A program made the position numbers and the translations under genes. This document shows, one piece after another, positions 28,124 to 37,144 of a DNA stretch of 64,000 nt. Every line of letters starts with the position of its first letter. Within the stretch, counting starts at the first letter, position 1. The DNA lies in contig NZ_JAAORE010000003.1 of NCBI RefSeq assembly GCF_017696175.1, positions 248,001-312,000 of the forward strand, in the 5' to 3' direction. The DNA comes from Prochlorococcus marinus XMU1404 (lineage in GTDB: Bacteria; Cyanobacteriota; Cyanobacteriia; PCC-6307; Cyanobiaceae). The notes under the pieces are model-generated. The model was not told the origin of the DNA. It did not search any database and worked only from the letters and a program-made list of their open reading frames with translations.

Positions 28124-28370
28124 AATTATTAAAGCTTGAATTTATTTAAATTAGTAAATCAAAAACTAAAATCAAAATATAAGTAGTTTTTGTAATAAAA
28201 AATTACTTTTATTAAACTTTACGTACCACCAATTTAGTTTGAAAATGTTTAATTATAATTATCATTTCTATTATTTAATTCATTCGCCTGATAAAAAAAG
28301 CAAAAAAAGAGTTAATTGAAAGATATTAACAATTTACTTTATGGATTAAATTAAACTATTAAAACTTTTT

Positions 28371-28526
28371 CTAAGAACTTTGAGTATATTTTGAGTAATT
28401 ACTGCGTTTTCTTCTTAATTTCTCATTAATTTCCTTTTTTGTGATTTCAATAGGTTCTAATATACCTTGATTGCCATAAGTAGGGCAATAATATGTCATT
28501 AGCATCCATTTTTTTTCTTTTTCCAT
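28371..28526 (-). CDS. Small basic protein, 51 residues
   Basis: MEKEKKWMLMTYYCPTYGNQ, then GILEPIEITKKEINEKLRRK. Soluble, no recognised domain. Confidence 0.5.
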   Translation of the reverse strand: MEKEKKWMLMTYYCPTYGNQGILEPIEITKKEINEKLRRKRSNYSKYTQSS

Positions 28527-28724
28527 AAGATAAATCACCGCAAAAATAAAAATTATTGAGTAATTAAATAAGATGAATTTCGTTGAGATTGATGTTTTTT
28601 AATCTTTTTTTCTTTTTTGCTTAATAATTTATATTGTTTTTAAGTAATTCTCAATAAATAGATATAAATACGCATGACTTTAAAAATAAATTCTGCTATT
28701 TATAAATAAATTCAAAATAATGAA

Positions 28725-28856
28725 ATGTCTTTAGAAGCAATATTAATGGTAGTAGCTCCAATCTGTGTTTTTACGGTAGGAGTAATAGTTTTACCTATAT
28801 TAGTCAAACCTCGTAAACCATCAGGGCTCCAAAAGAGATACATTCGCGGTCTTTAA
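28725..28856 (+). CDS. Membrane microprotein, 43 residues
   Basis: One long span (ILMVVAPICVFTVGVIVLPI) and a basic tail KPRKPSGLQKRYIRGL. The layout resembles small thylakoid subunits, but no specific match is claimed. Confidence 0.5.
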   Translation: MSLEAILMVVAPICVFTVGVIVLPILVKPRKPSGLQKRYIRGL

Positions 28857-29054
28857 CTTAAATGAGATAAAAAGAAAAAAGTTAAACATTTAAAAAAAAT
28901 TTTAATAAGCTAAGAGACTTTAAAAAATAAAATGTAGCTTTTGAGAATCCTAAAAAAACATAAACTATACATTATTTTCATAAAAAGCCCTTGTGATGGA
29001 TAATATTATAAATGAATTGATTTTTATTTAACTAAATTCTTACATAACAAAAAT

Positions 29055-30221
29055 TTGAGTAATATAAAATTATCAGGTCTTAAAGGCCAAGCGCTTGTAA
29101 TAGAGAATAAAGATATTCCAAGCTTAAAAGAATTTCAAGATGTTATACCTAATCACTATTTAAACTGCGACACAATTTCCTCTCTAAGGTATCTTTTACA
29201 ATCAACTTTAATTCAATTATTAGTAGTCGCAATAGGTTTATCTATTCCATTAACTCCAAGAATGATCCCAATTTGGATCGTTTACTCATTATTATCAGGC
29301 ACCACTGCGATGGGATTTTGGGTAATTGCCCATGAATGTGGTCATGGTGCATTTTCTAAAAACAAGACTTTGGAAACCATAATCGGATATTCACTTCATT
29401 CATTTCTACTAGTTCCTTATTTTTCTTGGCAGCGTTCTCATGCAATTCATCATCGATTCACAAATAATGTAACAAATGGCGAAACCCACGTTCCCTTAGT
29501 TATTAAGGGAAATGGAGTTACTGAGAAAGGTGGAGGAGAAAAAGAAATAAATTTTTTGAATTCTATAGGTAAAAAAAATTACGGAATTCTTCAACTTCTA
29601 TTACATCTAATATTTGGCTGGCCTGCTTATTTACTTACAGGTAGTACTGGAGGTGTTAAATATGGGACTTCAAATCATTTTTGGCCAATTAAACCATTTT
29701 CTAGATCATTATGGCCATCAATATGGACTAAGAAAGTTTGGATATCAGATATTGGTGTAGCTTTAATGATTTTAGCTATTTCTTTATTTGTTTTTAAGTA
29801 TGGATTGTTTCCTGTAATTGCAATCTATTTTGGCCCTTTATTAGTAGTTAATGGTTGGTTAGTAGTATATACATGGCTTCATCATACAGATTCAGATGTG
29901 CCTCATCTTTCAAATACAGAATTTTCTTTCATGAGAGGAGCATTTCTATCTATTGACAGGCCTTACGGTAAGATTCTTAATTTTCTCCATCATAATATAG
30001 GTTCAAGCCATGTCGTTCATCATGTTTGTCCCACCATTCCTCATTACCATGCAAAAAAAGCGACTTTATTAATTAAAAGGGCTTTTAAAAAAGTTTATCT
30101 TTTTAATCCTGACCCCATACCCAAAGCTCTTTGGAATATTGCTTGTAATTGCGTTGCTGTAAAATCAGATAATGAAGGAGAAATATATGTCTGGCAATCT
30201 TCGTACAACAAAAAAGATTAA
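29055..30221 (+). CDS. Membrane fatty-acid desaturase (DesA/delta-12-like)
   Basis: It has 388 residues from a TTG start. The histidine boxes are HECGHGAF (~94), HAIHHRFTNN (~130) and HVVHH (~316, followed by VCPTIPHYHA), in the DesA-type spacing. Several transmembrane segments include LLVVNGWLVVYTWLHH. It probably desaturates acyl lipids in thylakoid or plasma membrane. It is the second desaturase within 3 kb and distinct from that at 26271. Confidence 0.88.
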   Translation: MSNIKLSGLKGQALVIENKDIPSLKEFQDVIPNHYLNCDTISSLRYLLQSTLIQLLVVAIGLSIPLTPRMIPIWIVYSLLSGTTAMGFWVIAHECGHGAFSKNKTLETIIGYSLHSFLLVPYFSWQRSHAIHHRFTNNVTNGETHVPLVIKGNGVTEKGGGEKEINFLNSIGKKNYGILQLLLHLIFGWPAYLLTGSTGGVKYGTSNHFWPIKPFSRSLWPSIWTKKVWISDIGVALMILAISLFVFKYGLFPVIAIYFGPLLVVNGWLVVYTWLHHTDSDVPHLSNTEFSFMRGAFLSIDRPYGKILNFLHHNIGSSHVVHHVCPTIPHYHAKKATLLIKRAFKKVYLFNPDPIPKALWNIACNCVAVKSDNEGEIYVWQSSYNKKD

Positions 30222-30340
30222 AACATAATGAATTTAGATTTTTATCACATTAATTTACGTAAACCTGAAAAGAATATAAAAGAATTAAAATTATCGTATT
30301 TTTCATCTTAAGAATATTATTATTAAAAAATTTTATTTAC

Positions 30341-30502
30341 ATGAGTGGTGACAATCTGCATGGTAGTCAGCCTATCAAATTTTATTCAGAGAAAATAACA
30401 CTTACAAAAGTGGAATTGTTAGAAAGACATTTGAGTTTAGGTGAAAAAGTTCTAAATTTAGATGAAAAGCATAAAGAATGGAGCAGAAAGCTCTCAGGTT
30501 GA
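30341..30502 (+). CDS. Small soluble protein, 53 residues
   Basis: MSGDNLHGSQPIKFYSEKIT, then LTKVELLERHLSLGEKVLNL. Soluble and helical. Unknown. Confidence 0.5.
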   Translation: MSGDNLHGSQPIKFYSEKITLTKVELLERHLSLGEKVLNLDEKHKEWSRKLSG

Positions 30503-30550
30503 TCAGTTCATAAAACACTACATATTAATTGTTGATTTTTTTATTTGCAT

Positions 30551-31180
30551 TTAATTAAAAACTTTTTTGTAAATTATTGAATAATTATTTGCAGGCATAT
30601 TAATAATATTTTCTTGAAAAAAACCATTTTTTTTAGCTTCATCACTAACTTCCTCAAGATTTCTAATACCCCATAGGTCATTCTTAACTTTTAATGAATT
30701 ATCAAAAAAATAATTACTTTGACTTGTATGCTTATTGCCAATTTTAAATGGCCCATACAATATAAGAAATTGTCCCTCATTAAGTAATTTTCCTGACCCC
30801 CTAAAGAGATCTACAGTACATTTCCATTGCGCTATGTGAATCATATTTATAGAAACTATTCCTTGCAATGAATTTGCGAGTTCTAAAGGAATCTTCCAAG
30901 GAAATTTTTTTACATCAAGTTCAATAGGCTGGGGCATTTTCTTGTTTAATCCTTCATAATCAATCCAAGAACTTATACTTTTTCTATGTACTAATTCTGG
31001 ATCACTTGTTTGCCAAATTATTTCAGGAAAGCGTTTTTGAAAAACCACTCCATGTTCACCACTTCCACTTCCAATTTCCAATACTGAACCATTTTTTTTT
31101 ATGATTCTTGATAGTACATCCCCAATATAATTTCTATTCCTTTGAGTTGCCGAAAAAAAAAGTCTATTATCCAAAACCAA
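30551..31180 (-). CDS. DUF938 SAM-dependent methyltransferase-like protein
   Basis: It has 209 residues. The N-terminus RLFFSATQRNRNYIGDVLSR, the SAM loop VLEIGSGSGEHGVVF, and NMIHIAQWKCTVDLFRGSG with LYGPFKIG follow the DUF938 family pattern. Substrate unknown. Confidence 0.85.
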   Translation of the reverse strand: MVLDNRLFFSATQRNRNYIGDVLSRIIKKNGSVLEIGSGSGEHGVVFQKRFPEIIWQTSDPELVHRKSISSWIDYEGLNKKMPQPIELDVKKFPWKIPLELANSLQGIVSINMIHIAQWKCTVDLFRGSGKLLNEGQFLILYGPFKIGNKHTSQSNYFFDNSLKVKNDLWGIRNLEEVSDEAKKNGFFQENIINMPANNYSIIYKKVFN

Positions 31181-31225
31181 AAGAATTGAGTAAGAAAGTT
31201 GAAATAATTTTTATTAGTTTATTTT

Positions 31226-31390
31226 TCATTTGACCTTTCTTAGTTTCGGAGTTTTAAAAAACATTATTTTAAAACTAAAAAATAATATTGAAATTGTAAT
31301 AGCAGGCAATACATAAAGTATTAAATCAGAAGTGAATAAAGAAGTATTTTTAGCAAAAATCAAATGCATAAAATAAGTAGAAAATGACAT
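31226..31390 (-). CDS. Small membrane protein, 54 residues
   Basis: One span (DLILYVLPAITISILFFSF) and a basic tail KIMFFKTPKLRKVK. Unknown function. Confidence 0.5.
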   Translation of the reverse strand: MSFSTYFMHLIFAKNTSLFTSDLILYVLPAITISILFFSFKIMFFKTPKLRKVK

Positions 31391-31465
31391 TAATCTGTGG
31401 TAGCTAATTTATTAATAGCAATTAATTTCTACCTTAAAAGTATCTTTTCTTAAAATAATTATTTC

Positions 31466-31502
31466 ACTAAAAAGGGTCAGCCTGTATCCCTACTAGCTGA
31501 CC
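31466..31502 (-). terminator. AGGGATAC-loop hairpin with T-run (copy 4)
   Basis: On the minus strand GGTCAGC/GCTGACC encloses loop TAGTAGGGATACAG and ends in a T-run. The same loop core with different stems recurs at 33099, 44391 and 44950. No protein gene ends here on the minus strand, so it may close a short RNA transcribed from the otherwise empty 31503-31698 stretch. Confidence 0.6.
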
Positions 31503-31698
31503 TTAGTTTGATATTAATTAAAATTACTTCTAAATGAGGATTTAATACCAATAGTAAAAATTTTTTAGCCTATTTTTTTTGCGTTGTATTAACAAATAGG
31601 GGGCTCAAAGCCATACCGCACATAAAACATATAATGATACATATTTGTAGCAAAAGTGACGGTAATTAGGCTTAATAGGTAAATTTCCATATTTTTTC

Positions 31699-31727
31699 TT
31701 TACATTACTCAATAAATATGTTATATT
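31699..31727 (+). promoter_or_regulatory. hli promoter, TTTACA-17-TATATT
   Basis: TTTACA at 31699 and TATATT at 31722 are separated by exactly 17 bases, with TGT before the -10 (extended -10). The same design precedes the hli units at 32813, 44102 and 46080. Confidence 0.6.
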
Positions 31728-31751
31728 TATTTACAAATCATATGAATAAAA

Positions 31752-31859
31752 ATGACTCCAGAAGCAGAACGTTTTAATGGTTGGGCAGCAATGTTAGGTT
31801 TTGTTGCAGCTGTTGGCGCATACGTAACAACAGGCCAAATTATCCCTGGTTGGTTCTAA
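31752..31859 (+). CDS. hli: High-light-inducible protein (Hlip), 35 residues
   Basis: A single-helix chlorophyll-binding-type protein: TPEAERFNGWAAMLGFVAAV, then GAYVTTGQIIPGWF. The ExxNGR signature has Trp instead of Arg (ERFNGW). Hlips bind chlorophyll/carotenoid in the thylakoid and protect photosystem assembly under stress. It overlaps the next hli by 1 base. The pair is nearly repeated, inverted, at 46080-45839. Confidence 0.9.
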   Translation: MTPEAERFNGWAAMLGFVAAVGAYVTTGQIIPGWF

Positions 31860-31999
31860 TGAAAAATAATGATCCAAAAATAGTAGAAAAAGAAAAGATC
31901 ATAGCTGAAAAGCTAAATGGGAGATTTGCTATGTTAGGTTTTATAGCCCTAATTGGTGCATATTTAACAACTGGTCAAATAATTCCTGGCTTTATCTAA
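31859..31999 (+). CDS. hli: High-light-inducible protein, 46 residues
   Basis: A lysine-rich N-terminus (KNNDPKIVEKEKIIAEKLNG) precedes the helix NGRFAMLGFIALIGAYLTTG and the QIIPGF end, with the ExxNGR signature intact. ATG at 31859 overlaps the stop of the preceding hli (TAATG), so both come from one mRNA that ends at the terminator at 32019. Confidence 0.92.
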   Translation: MKNNDPKIVEKEKIIAEKLNGRFAMLGFIALIGAYLTTGQIIPGFI

Positions 32000-32018
32000 A
32001 AAACTATATTTCATAAAG

Positions 32019-32043
32019 AACCTAGATTTTTAGGTTGTTTTTT
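32019..32043 (+). terminator. Terminator of the hli pair
   Basis: AACCTA/TAGGTT stem with a 6-base loop and a T-run, 20 bases after the hli stop. Confidence 0.7.
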
Positions 32044-32185
32044 ATATCCAAATTTTGCTGAATGTATCAATTGAAGTTTAATATGCAAACAGACATTAAG
32101 ATAATACTTTTAAAATCAGTATAAAAACTCTACCCTAATAATAAAAATAGAATTAAATTGATTTTAAAGATTGGAGGTCAATCCG

Positions 32186-32287
32186 ATGTTAAATCAATCA
32201 TTAGAAATTCTATTCTGGCTCATTTTAATAAGTTATATCGGAGCAATATTTACTCATACTAAAAAAGGGTTTAAACAACAATATTAG
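32186..32287 (+). CDS. Membrane microprotein (NxxxEILFW family), 33 residues
   Basis: MLNQSLEILFWLILISYIGA, then IFTHTKKGFKQQY. The products at 41296 and 48401 have the same length and the pattern EILFWxILxxYxGxxFxxTxxGFK(K/Q)QY. A GGAGG site precedes the ATG. Unknown function, but three copies argue it is translated. Confidence 0.65.
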   Translation: MLNQSLEILFWLILISYIGAIFTHTKKGFKQQY

Positions 32288-32446
32288 AAAATACAAAATA
32301 GTGTAAGTTAAGGAAATTAATAGTAAGCAAATCAAAGTGAAATATAGTACAGATAAAAATGTAAATTGAGTTGTATTTACTCTAAAATAATTGTGGAATC
32401 TATTTCTCAGAAGTGCTATTTTAATTCAACTACAACTAAGGTTTTT

Positions 32447-32575
32447 ATGAGAGTAAAGCTTGAACCAGAAACAGCATTTATTGGAAGGAAATTTTCCTAT
32501 TTGTTCCTTGGGATAATATTTAGTTTAAATGCAATAACTTTTATTTGGTTTTTTCTATTCTCTAAATTATACTAA
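32447..32575 (+). CDS. Membrane microprotein, 42 residues
   Basis: MRVKLEPETAFIGRKFSYLF, then one span (LGIIFSLNAITFIWFFLFS). The ATG at 32447 is preferred over an upstream in-frame TTG at 32366. Confidence 0.5.
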   Translation: MRVKLEPETAFIGRKFSYLFLGIIFSLNAITFIWFFLFSKLY

Positions 32576-32606
32576 ATAAAAGATTTGGTAGTTAAGCAAA
32601 TATTTT

Positions 32607-32813
32607 TTAGAAAATTCCAGGTATAATTTGGCCTGTTGTTACATAAGACCCAATTAGTGCAACGAAGCCTACCATAGCCCATCTGCCATTAATTTTTTCT
32701 GCATTTTGAGGATACCCATCGTAAGATACAGATTCATCAATATAGGGCCTTGTTTCAGAAGGGAACATGTTTTGTCTTCCGCCCGATTCATTAGTTATTC
32801 CTGATTTTGACAT
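32607..32813 (-). CDS. hli: High-light-inducible protein, 68 residues
   Basis: A longer Hlip with a polar N-terminal extension (GRQNMFPSETRPYIDESVSY) before the helix QNAEKINGRWAMVGFVALIG and the SYVTTGQIIPGIF end. ExxNGR is intact. It has the same extended -10 promoter type as the other hli units. Confidence 0.93.
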   Translation of the reverse strand: MSKSGITNESGGRQNMFPSETRPYIDESVSYDGYPQNAEKINGRWAMVGFVALIGSYVTTGQIIPGIF

Positions 32814-32834
32814 TAAAAAAATAATTGTTAAGTT

Positions 32835-32863
32835 AAATTAACATAAATATTAACTTATGTAAA
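32835..32863 (-). promoter_or_regulatory. hli promoter, TTTACA-17-TAATTT
   Basis: On the minus strand TTTACA (32863-32858) and TAATTT (32840-32835) are 17 bases apart, with TGT before the -10. It matches the promoters of the other hli units. Confidence 0.55.
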
Positions 32864-33007
32864 CCAAAGGGGAAGAATCATCTAACTACGAATGTTTACG
32901 GGTAAATACGTAACAAATTTGCCTAAAATTTGTTTACCGAAACACTCAGCAAATTATTTTTTTATATTTTACGAATAATTCACTTAAAATAAGCATTTAT
33001 ACCCACA

Positions 33008-33031
33008 CTAAGTAAATTTACTTAGTAAAAT
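33008..33031 (+). promoter_or_regulatory. Palindrome CTAAGTAAATTTACTTAG abutting a -10 box
   Basis: A perfect 18-bp palindrome at 33008-33025 is followed directly by TAAAAT (33026-33031), which looks like the -10 of the small-RNA candidate. The same palindrome-then-minus-10 order occurs at 38282-38261. Confidence 0.55.
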
Positions 33032-33035
33032 GGAT

Positions 33036-33131
33036 TTAGCATTTAGGAAGTGCTAAGCCGGTTAAGATCAAAAAATCTGAATTTAACTTGCACGTCATGA
33101 GCTTGCTAGAGGGATACTCGCAAGCTCTTTA
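33036..33131 (+). ncRNA. Candidate small RNA with three hairpins
   Basis: It sits in a 450-base gene-free stretch (32814-33263) and has no credible reading frame. Hairpin 1 is TTAGCA/TGCTAA (33036-33056). Hairpin 2 is GTTAA..TTAAC enclosing AGAT/ATCT (33061-33088). Hairpin 3 is GAGCTTGC/GCAAGCTC with the AGGGATAC loop and a T-run (33099-33130). A palindrome-linked -10 ends 5 bases upstream. The rest of the 450-base stretch holds the hli promoter and otherwise nothing I can name. Confidence 0.6.
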
Positions 33132-33263
33132 AATTTTTAACCAATCAAATTCAAAATAAATTTTCTAACTTTTCATATTTTTTTTAAAAACTTTAAAGCA
33201 AATTAATTAATGAAAGTCAAAATTATATTCTATTGCTAACTATTAAATAGAAAAGAAAAAAAA

Positions 33264-33365
33264 ATGTCTTTAGATTTTATACTCATTCCTTCATGTATTT
33301 TAATTATTATTTTTCTTTTAAATAGAGAAAATACAATCTACAAAAGAAATCAAAAAGCTAAATAA
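33264..33365 (+). CDS. Membrane microprotein, 33 residues
   Basis: MSLDFILIPSCILIIIFLLN, then RENTIYKRNQKAK. One span and a basic tail. Tentative. Confidence 0.45.
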   Translation: MSLDFILIPSCILIIIFLLNRENTIYKRNQKAK

Positions 33366-33447
33366 TATCACTCAATTTTGCCAGATTATTTAATTACAAG
33401 CTCTAACAAGTTTTTTATTATTTATCTAATAATCTATAAGATAGAAA

Positions 33448-33567
33448 CTAAGAGAGATTTTTACTTAGAATTACTTTGTCCCAATATATTCTTGAATTAT
33501 TAATTTGCTCTAATTTTTGCTGACAATGTTGGCACTTGCATTCGTTTAATAACGTTTTATTTTTCAT
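33448..33567 (-). CDS. Small Cys-rich protein, 39 residues
   Basis: MKNKTLLNECKCQHCQQKLE, then QINNSRIYWDKVILSKNLS. The CxCxxC cluster could bind metal. Tentative. The 33568-33756 gap that follows shows no feature. Confidence 0.4.
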   Translation of the reverse strand: MKNKTLLNECKCQHCQQKLEQINNSRIYWDKVILSKNLS

Positions 33568-33756
33568 GCGTTTTACCTTTTTTTTAAAGAAACCAAATTA
33601 TTTGTTTTGACGCAAGTATTAATAAATTATTTTTTTTATTTATTTGAAGATCTAAAAATGCAAAATATCTTACTTAGTTATAAATACTAAATTGGTTTCT
33701 AAATCATTGATATTTTATAATTCTAGAAAAGATATTAAAAATTAAATAAAATCCTT

Positions 33757-34956
33757 TTGAAACTCTCAAATCAATCACTTATTAAAAAAGCCGTTAACAA
33801 AATAATCACTCCCTGGTATTCAATAGCTTTAATAGATAGATGGTTATTAGGTCAAATAATACCTCCAATGGTATTTGCTATTTCCGCGTTTACCGTGATT
33901 TCTCTTTCGGTAGGTGTAATGTTTGATTTAATAAGAAAAATAGTTGAGTATGGCTTACCTTTATTAGAAGCTTTAAAAGCTTTAATTTATAGTCTTCCAA
34001 GCTTTTTAGTATTATCTTTTCCAATGGCTGTTTTGTTGTCCACACTATTATCTTTTGGAAAACTATCAGCCAATTCTGAATTATTAGCTTTAAGGTCATT
34101 AGGAATAACAACTTCACGAATTATTGCTCCAGCAATTGCTGTTTCAATATTCATGACAGGTTTAACTTTTTATTTCAATGATAATTTAGTTCCCAATAGT
34201 AATAAGCTTGCTGAATCTACTTTAAGATCCGGAATAGGAAGTTCTTTCAATCAAGGCAAAAATAAAAATAACATTATTTTTACTAGAAAAGGATCAAGAA
34301 TAGATCCTGACAATCAGGCAACGAAAATCAATACATACCTAACTCATATTTTCTATGCCTCTCGATTTGAAAACAACATTATGAAAAAAGTTACAGTTTT
34401 AGACTTTTCTAGAGAAAATATAAAGCAGATACTTACTGCAAATAGCGCTACTTTTGATAAAGATAATTCTTCTTGGGTTTTCACAGATGGAAATATTGTT
34501 TCAACTGATAATATTGGTCAAACAACGAATATTAAATTCAAACAATATATATATCCTTTCGTTGAAGGCCCATTAGATCTTGCGAAAGTACCCAAGGATG
34601 CTAGCGATATGTCTTTAAAAGAAGCATTAGAAGCAGAAAGAATATATAAAAAAATTGGAGATCTTAAACAGATTAGAAAGATTCAAGTAAGAATTCAAGA
34701 AAAATTCACTTTACCTTGTGCCTGTTTGGTCTTTGGATTGATTGGTAGTATTTTGGGATGTAAATCTAATTTAAGGTCTTCAAAAAGTCAGGGATTTGGA
34801 TTGAGTGTAATTCTAATATTAATTTATTATTTGATATCTTTTATATCCAGTTCTTTTGGTGTTAAGGGATTACTTCCTCCAATCATTGCAGCTTGGTTTC
34901 CAGTCGTATTTTCTATAGGAGGTAGTTTTTACTTTTTAAAAAGAACCTCTATATAA
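33757..34956 (+). CDS. LptF/LptG (YjgP/YjgQ) family permease
   Basis: It has 399 residues from a TTG start. Three N-terminal spans (FAISAFTVISLSVGVMFDLI; ALIYSLPSFLVLSFPMAVLL; IIAPAIAVSIFMTGLTFYF), a ~170-residue periplasmic beta domain and three C-terminal spans form the family layout. It exports lipopolysaccharide in Gram-negative bacteria with LptB ATPase. Cyanobacteria usually encode one such permease. Confidence 0.88.
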   Translation: MKLSNQSLIKKAVNKIITPWYSIALIDRWLLGQIIPPMVFAISAFTVISLSVGVMFDLIRKIVEYGLPLLEALKALIYSLPSFLVLSFPMAVLLSTLLSFGKLSANSELLALRSLGITTSRIIAPAIAVSIFMTGLTFYFNDNLVPNSNKLAESTLRSGIGSSFNQGKNKNNIIFTRKGSRIDPDNQATKINTYLTHIFYASRFENNIMKKVTVLDFSRENIKQILTANSATFDKDNSSWVFTDGNIVSTDNIGQTTNIKFKQYIYPFVEGPLDLAKVPKDASDMSLKEALEAERIYKKIGDLKQIRKIQVRIQEKFTLPCACLVFGLIGSILGCKSNLRSSKSQGFGLSVILILIYYLISFISSSFGVKGLLPPIIAAWFPVVFSIGGSFYFLKRTSI

Positions 34957-34981
34957 TTAACCTGAAAAACGTCAAAATTGT

Positions 34982-35656
34982 TTATTTAAGTTTTTTAATA
35001 GTTTTAAATTCTCCCCAAAAATGCAAAAAGATTCCAGTTGATAAGAGAAATTCGAAAATTTCTTGATCATTTCTAATATGTTGAACTGTTGAAGCCCAGG
35101 AGAGATCATAATAAGCAAAAAATAAAGATACCAATAAAAAAAACAAACTATATTTTCTACTAGGTAAAGAATTTAAATTGGGCCATTTTCTCCATCCAAC
35201 CCAACCTAAAAAGATGCATAAAACATGCAATAGGGGATCAAGAAGAATATTATGAAAGAAAGGAAGATTATGGAAATTTGTCTCACCTTGGATACTTAAT
35301 TCTGATATTGAATTCAATGTAAAACCTGTAATCCTTTCACCCCAACTTATTTCTTCAGCAGAAATTAGGAAACAAAATATACTGAAAAATAACCATATCA
35401 ATGCATTTATGGATTTCTTTTTTTTAGATCTATAGAAAATAAAAAAGCCCATTAGAGAAGCAATAAAAAATTGACTAAACTGCAACCATTCCAAAGGACC
35501 ATCTTCTTTTTTCAATAAATCAAACCAAGTTGTTCCAATAAAATTTTCACCAAAAGGCAATATGTACACAAAACCATAAATAAATATCAAATAGTAAATT
35601 GGGAATAAACTAACTTTTGAGGATATTGAACCCCATGGTGTTCTCATTTCAGACAT
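34982..35656 (-). CDS. Polytopic membrane protein, 224 residues, unknown
   Basis: About six hydrophobic segments. A conserved-looking block ISAEEISWGERITGFTLNSI followed by GETNFHNL lies between spans 3 and 4, and such acidic/aromatic loops occur in a widespread unannotated membrane family. It converges with the LptF/G gene. Function unknown. Confidence 0.65.
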   Translation of the reverse strand: MSEMRTPWGSISSKVSLFPIYYLIFIYGFVYILPFGENFIGTTWFDLLKKEDGPLEWLQFSQFFIASLMGFFIFYRSKKKKSINALIWLFFSIFCFLISAEEISWGERITGFTLNSISELSIQGETNFHNLPFFHNILLDPLLHVLCIFLGWVGWRKWPNLNSLPSRKYSLFFLLVSLFFAYYDLSWASTVQHIRNDQEIFEFLLSTGIFLHFWGEFKTIKKLK

Positions 35657-35850
35657 TTATTTCTTTATTTAGTGTTCAGAATAAGTTTATCTCTATGATT
35701 TAATTAAGTAAAGATCGTTATTTTTTAGTAAAAATTAAGTGTTTTAATATTGTTAAGACTGTGAGTGAATCTGAAAATCTCTAAAAATAAATTAATCCAA
35801 AAATATGAAGATTGCTTATTTAACTTATTAAATTATATTTAAATTGATTC

Positions 35851-35997
35851 TTATTGAAACCAACCTTTTTTCTTTACTTTTTTAACTGCTGGGGAAGTCT
35901 TGATTTTAGTTGATTCATCAACTCTGCCTTTAATAATCATTAAAGGTACAATTGCCCATAGAGCTAAAAATAATATCCAAAATAAGTAAATGTTCAT
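35851..35997 (-). CDS. Membrane microprotein, 48 residues
   Basis: MNIYLFWILFLALWAIVPLM then IIKGRVDESTKIKTS and a basic tail VKKVKKKGWFQ. One span, lysine-rich end. Unknown. Confidence 0.5.
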   Translation of the reverse strand: MNIYLFWILFLALWAIVPLMIIKGRVDESTKIKTSPAVKKVKKKGWFQ

Positions 35998-36126
35998 AGT
36001 ACAAAATTATTAAATTTATAATAAAGATGATTAAATATTTTCCGTGAGTTTCTTTTTAAAGTTCTTATTCACATGTATAATCACATTCTCATAAAACATT
36101 TGTTCTAGAAAGAGAATTTTAATTTT

Positions 36127-36603
36127 CTAAAAGTAATCATTAATTTTTTTTTCTATAGATTCATATTCAGAGTTAATGTCTTTAATAAATTGATCGACTT
36201 CTTTTTTAATATTCTTATATTGATTTACTCTTTGTTTGCTTTTCTCATAGAAAATAGTTTGAAATGTTCCTGGATTCACCTGCTCAATCCAATACCCTCC
36301 CAAACAATAAATTTGATTAGGCACAAAATTTATAATTAATGATTTCTTCGAATTTTTATATGCATCGATTATCTTATTAACTAGTTCTCCTTTAGTTTTA
36401 TTAGTACCAAACAAAGTAATATCTTTTGCAAAAGTCTTATACTTCTCTGAAACATTTTTACTTTTTACTAATGAATTTCTAGAAAGTATCTTTTCAAGAG
36501 AATAACAATAATCAATTAAATTAATTTTTTCTTTTTTTACAGGATAAATAGTTATGAAAGCACAAGAAAATAAAAAAAAAGTTAAAAGTAAATTCTTAAA
36601 CAT
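36127..36603 (-). CDS. Exported hypothetical protein, 158 residues
   Basis: The N-terminus MFKNLLLTFFLFSCAFITIY looks like a signal peptide or anchor. The rest is polar and lysine-rich with a helical C-terminus (KEVDQFIKDINSEYESIEKK). Three further cysteines (YCYSLEK, YCLGGYW). Unknown function. Confidence 0.6.
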   Translation of the reverse strand: MFKNLLLTFFLFSCAFITIYPVKKEKINLIDYCYSLEKILSRNSLVKSKNVSEKYKTFAKDITLFGTNKTKGELVNKIIDAYKNSKKSLIINFVPNQIYCLGGYWIEQVNPGTFQTIFYEKSKQRVNQYKNIKKEVDQFIKDINSEYESIEKKINDYF

Positions 36604-36735
36604 TTATGATGAATTTAAGTATCATTATTGCATAAAAATAAAATAAACTTCAAAAGTGCTTTTAAATGTTCTTTAAAGATTCATGTTAATTAAAAGAGTG
36701 CTTCTAATTAACCTGGCCTTTTATATAATTAAAAA

Positions 36736-37116
36736 ATGAAGAATTCTATTTTTAAAAATAAAGGTATAAAATCTTTTGTAGATTTCTTATCAAGATTATC
36801 AATTTCGGCAATATTTATCTCAGCTATACCAGGTAAAATAAATGGTTTTGAAGGAACAGTTAAATATATTTCTTCAAAAGGTATTCCAGATCCCATTTCA
36901 TCTATTCTTCTAATTGGGGCGATTATATGTCTTATCTTGGGTTCTGGTTTTTTCATATTTGGAGAAAATCAAAAAATTGGTTCAGTATTTTTATTACTTT
37001 TTCTTATTCCTACAACAATAATTTTTCATATATTCCCTTTCCATCCAAGAGCTGTGCTTATGAATCTTGGATTGATAGGTGGAATAATTATTACTGCAAT
37101 AAGAGAACCAATATAA
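36736..37116 (+). CDS. DoxX-family membrane protein, short form
   Basis: It has 126 residues and four spans. FLSRLSISAIFISAIPGKIN, FEGTVKYISSKGIPDPIS and the final HPRAVLMNLGLIGGIIITA follow the DoxX family. It is distinct in sequence from the DoxX protein at 10572. Confidence 0.8.
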   Translation: MKNSIFKNKGIKSFVDFLSRLSISAIFISAIPGKINGFEGTVKYISSKGIPDPISSILLIGAIICLILGSGFFIFGENQKIGSVFLLLFLIPTTIIFHIFPFHPRAVLMNLGLIGGIIITAIREPI

Positions 37117-37144
37117 ATAGTTTAAATAAACCCAAATAATTCTT

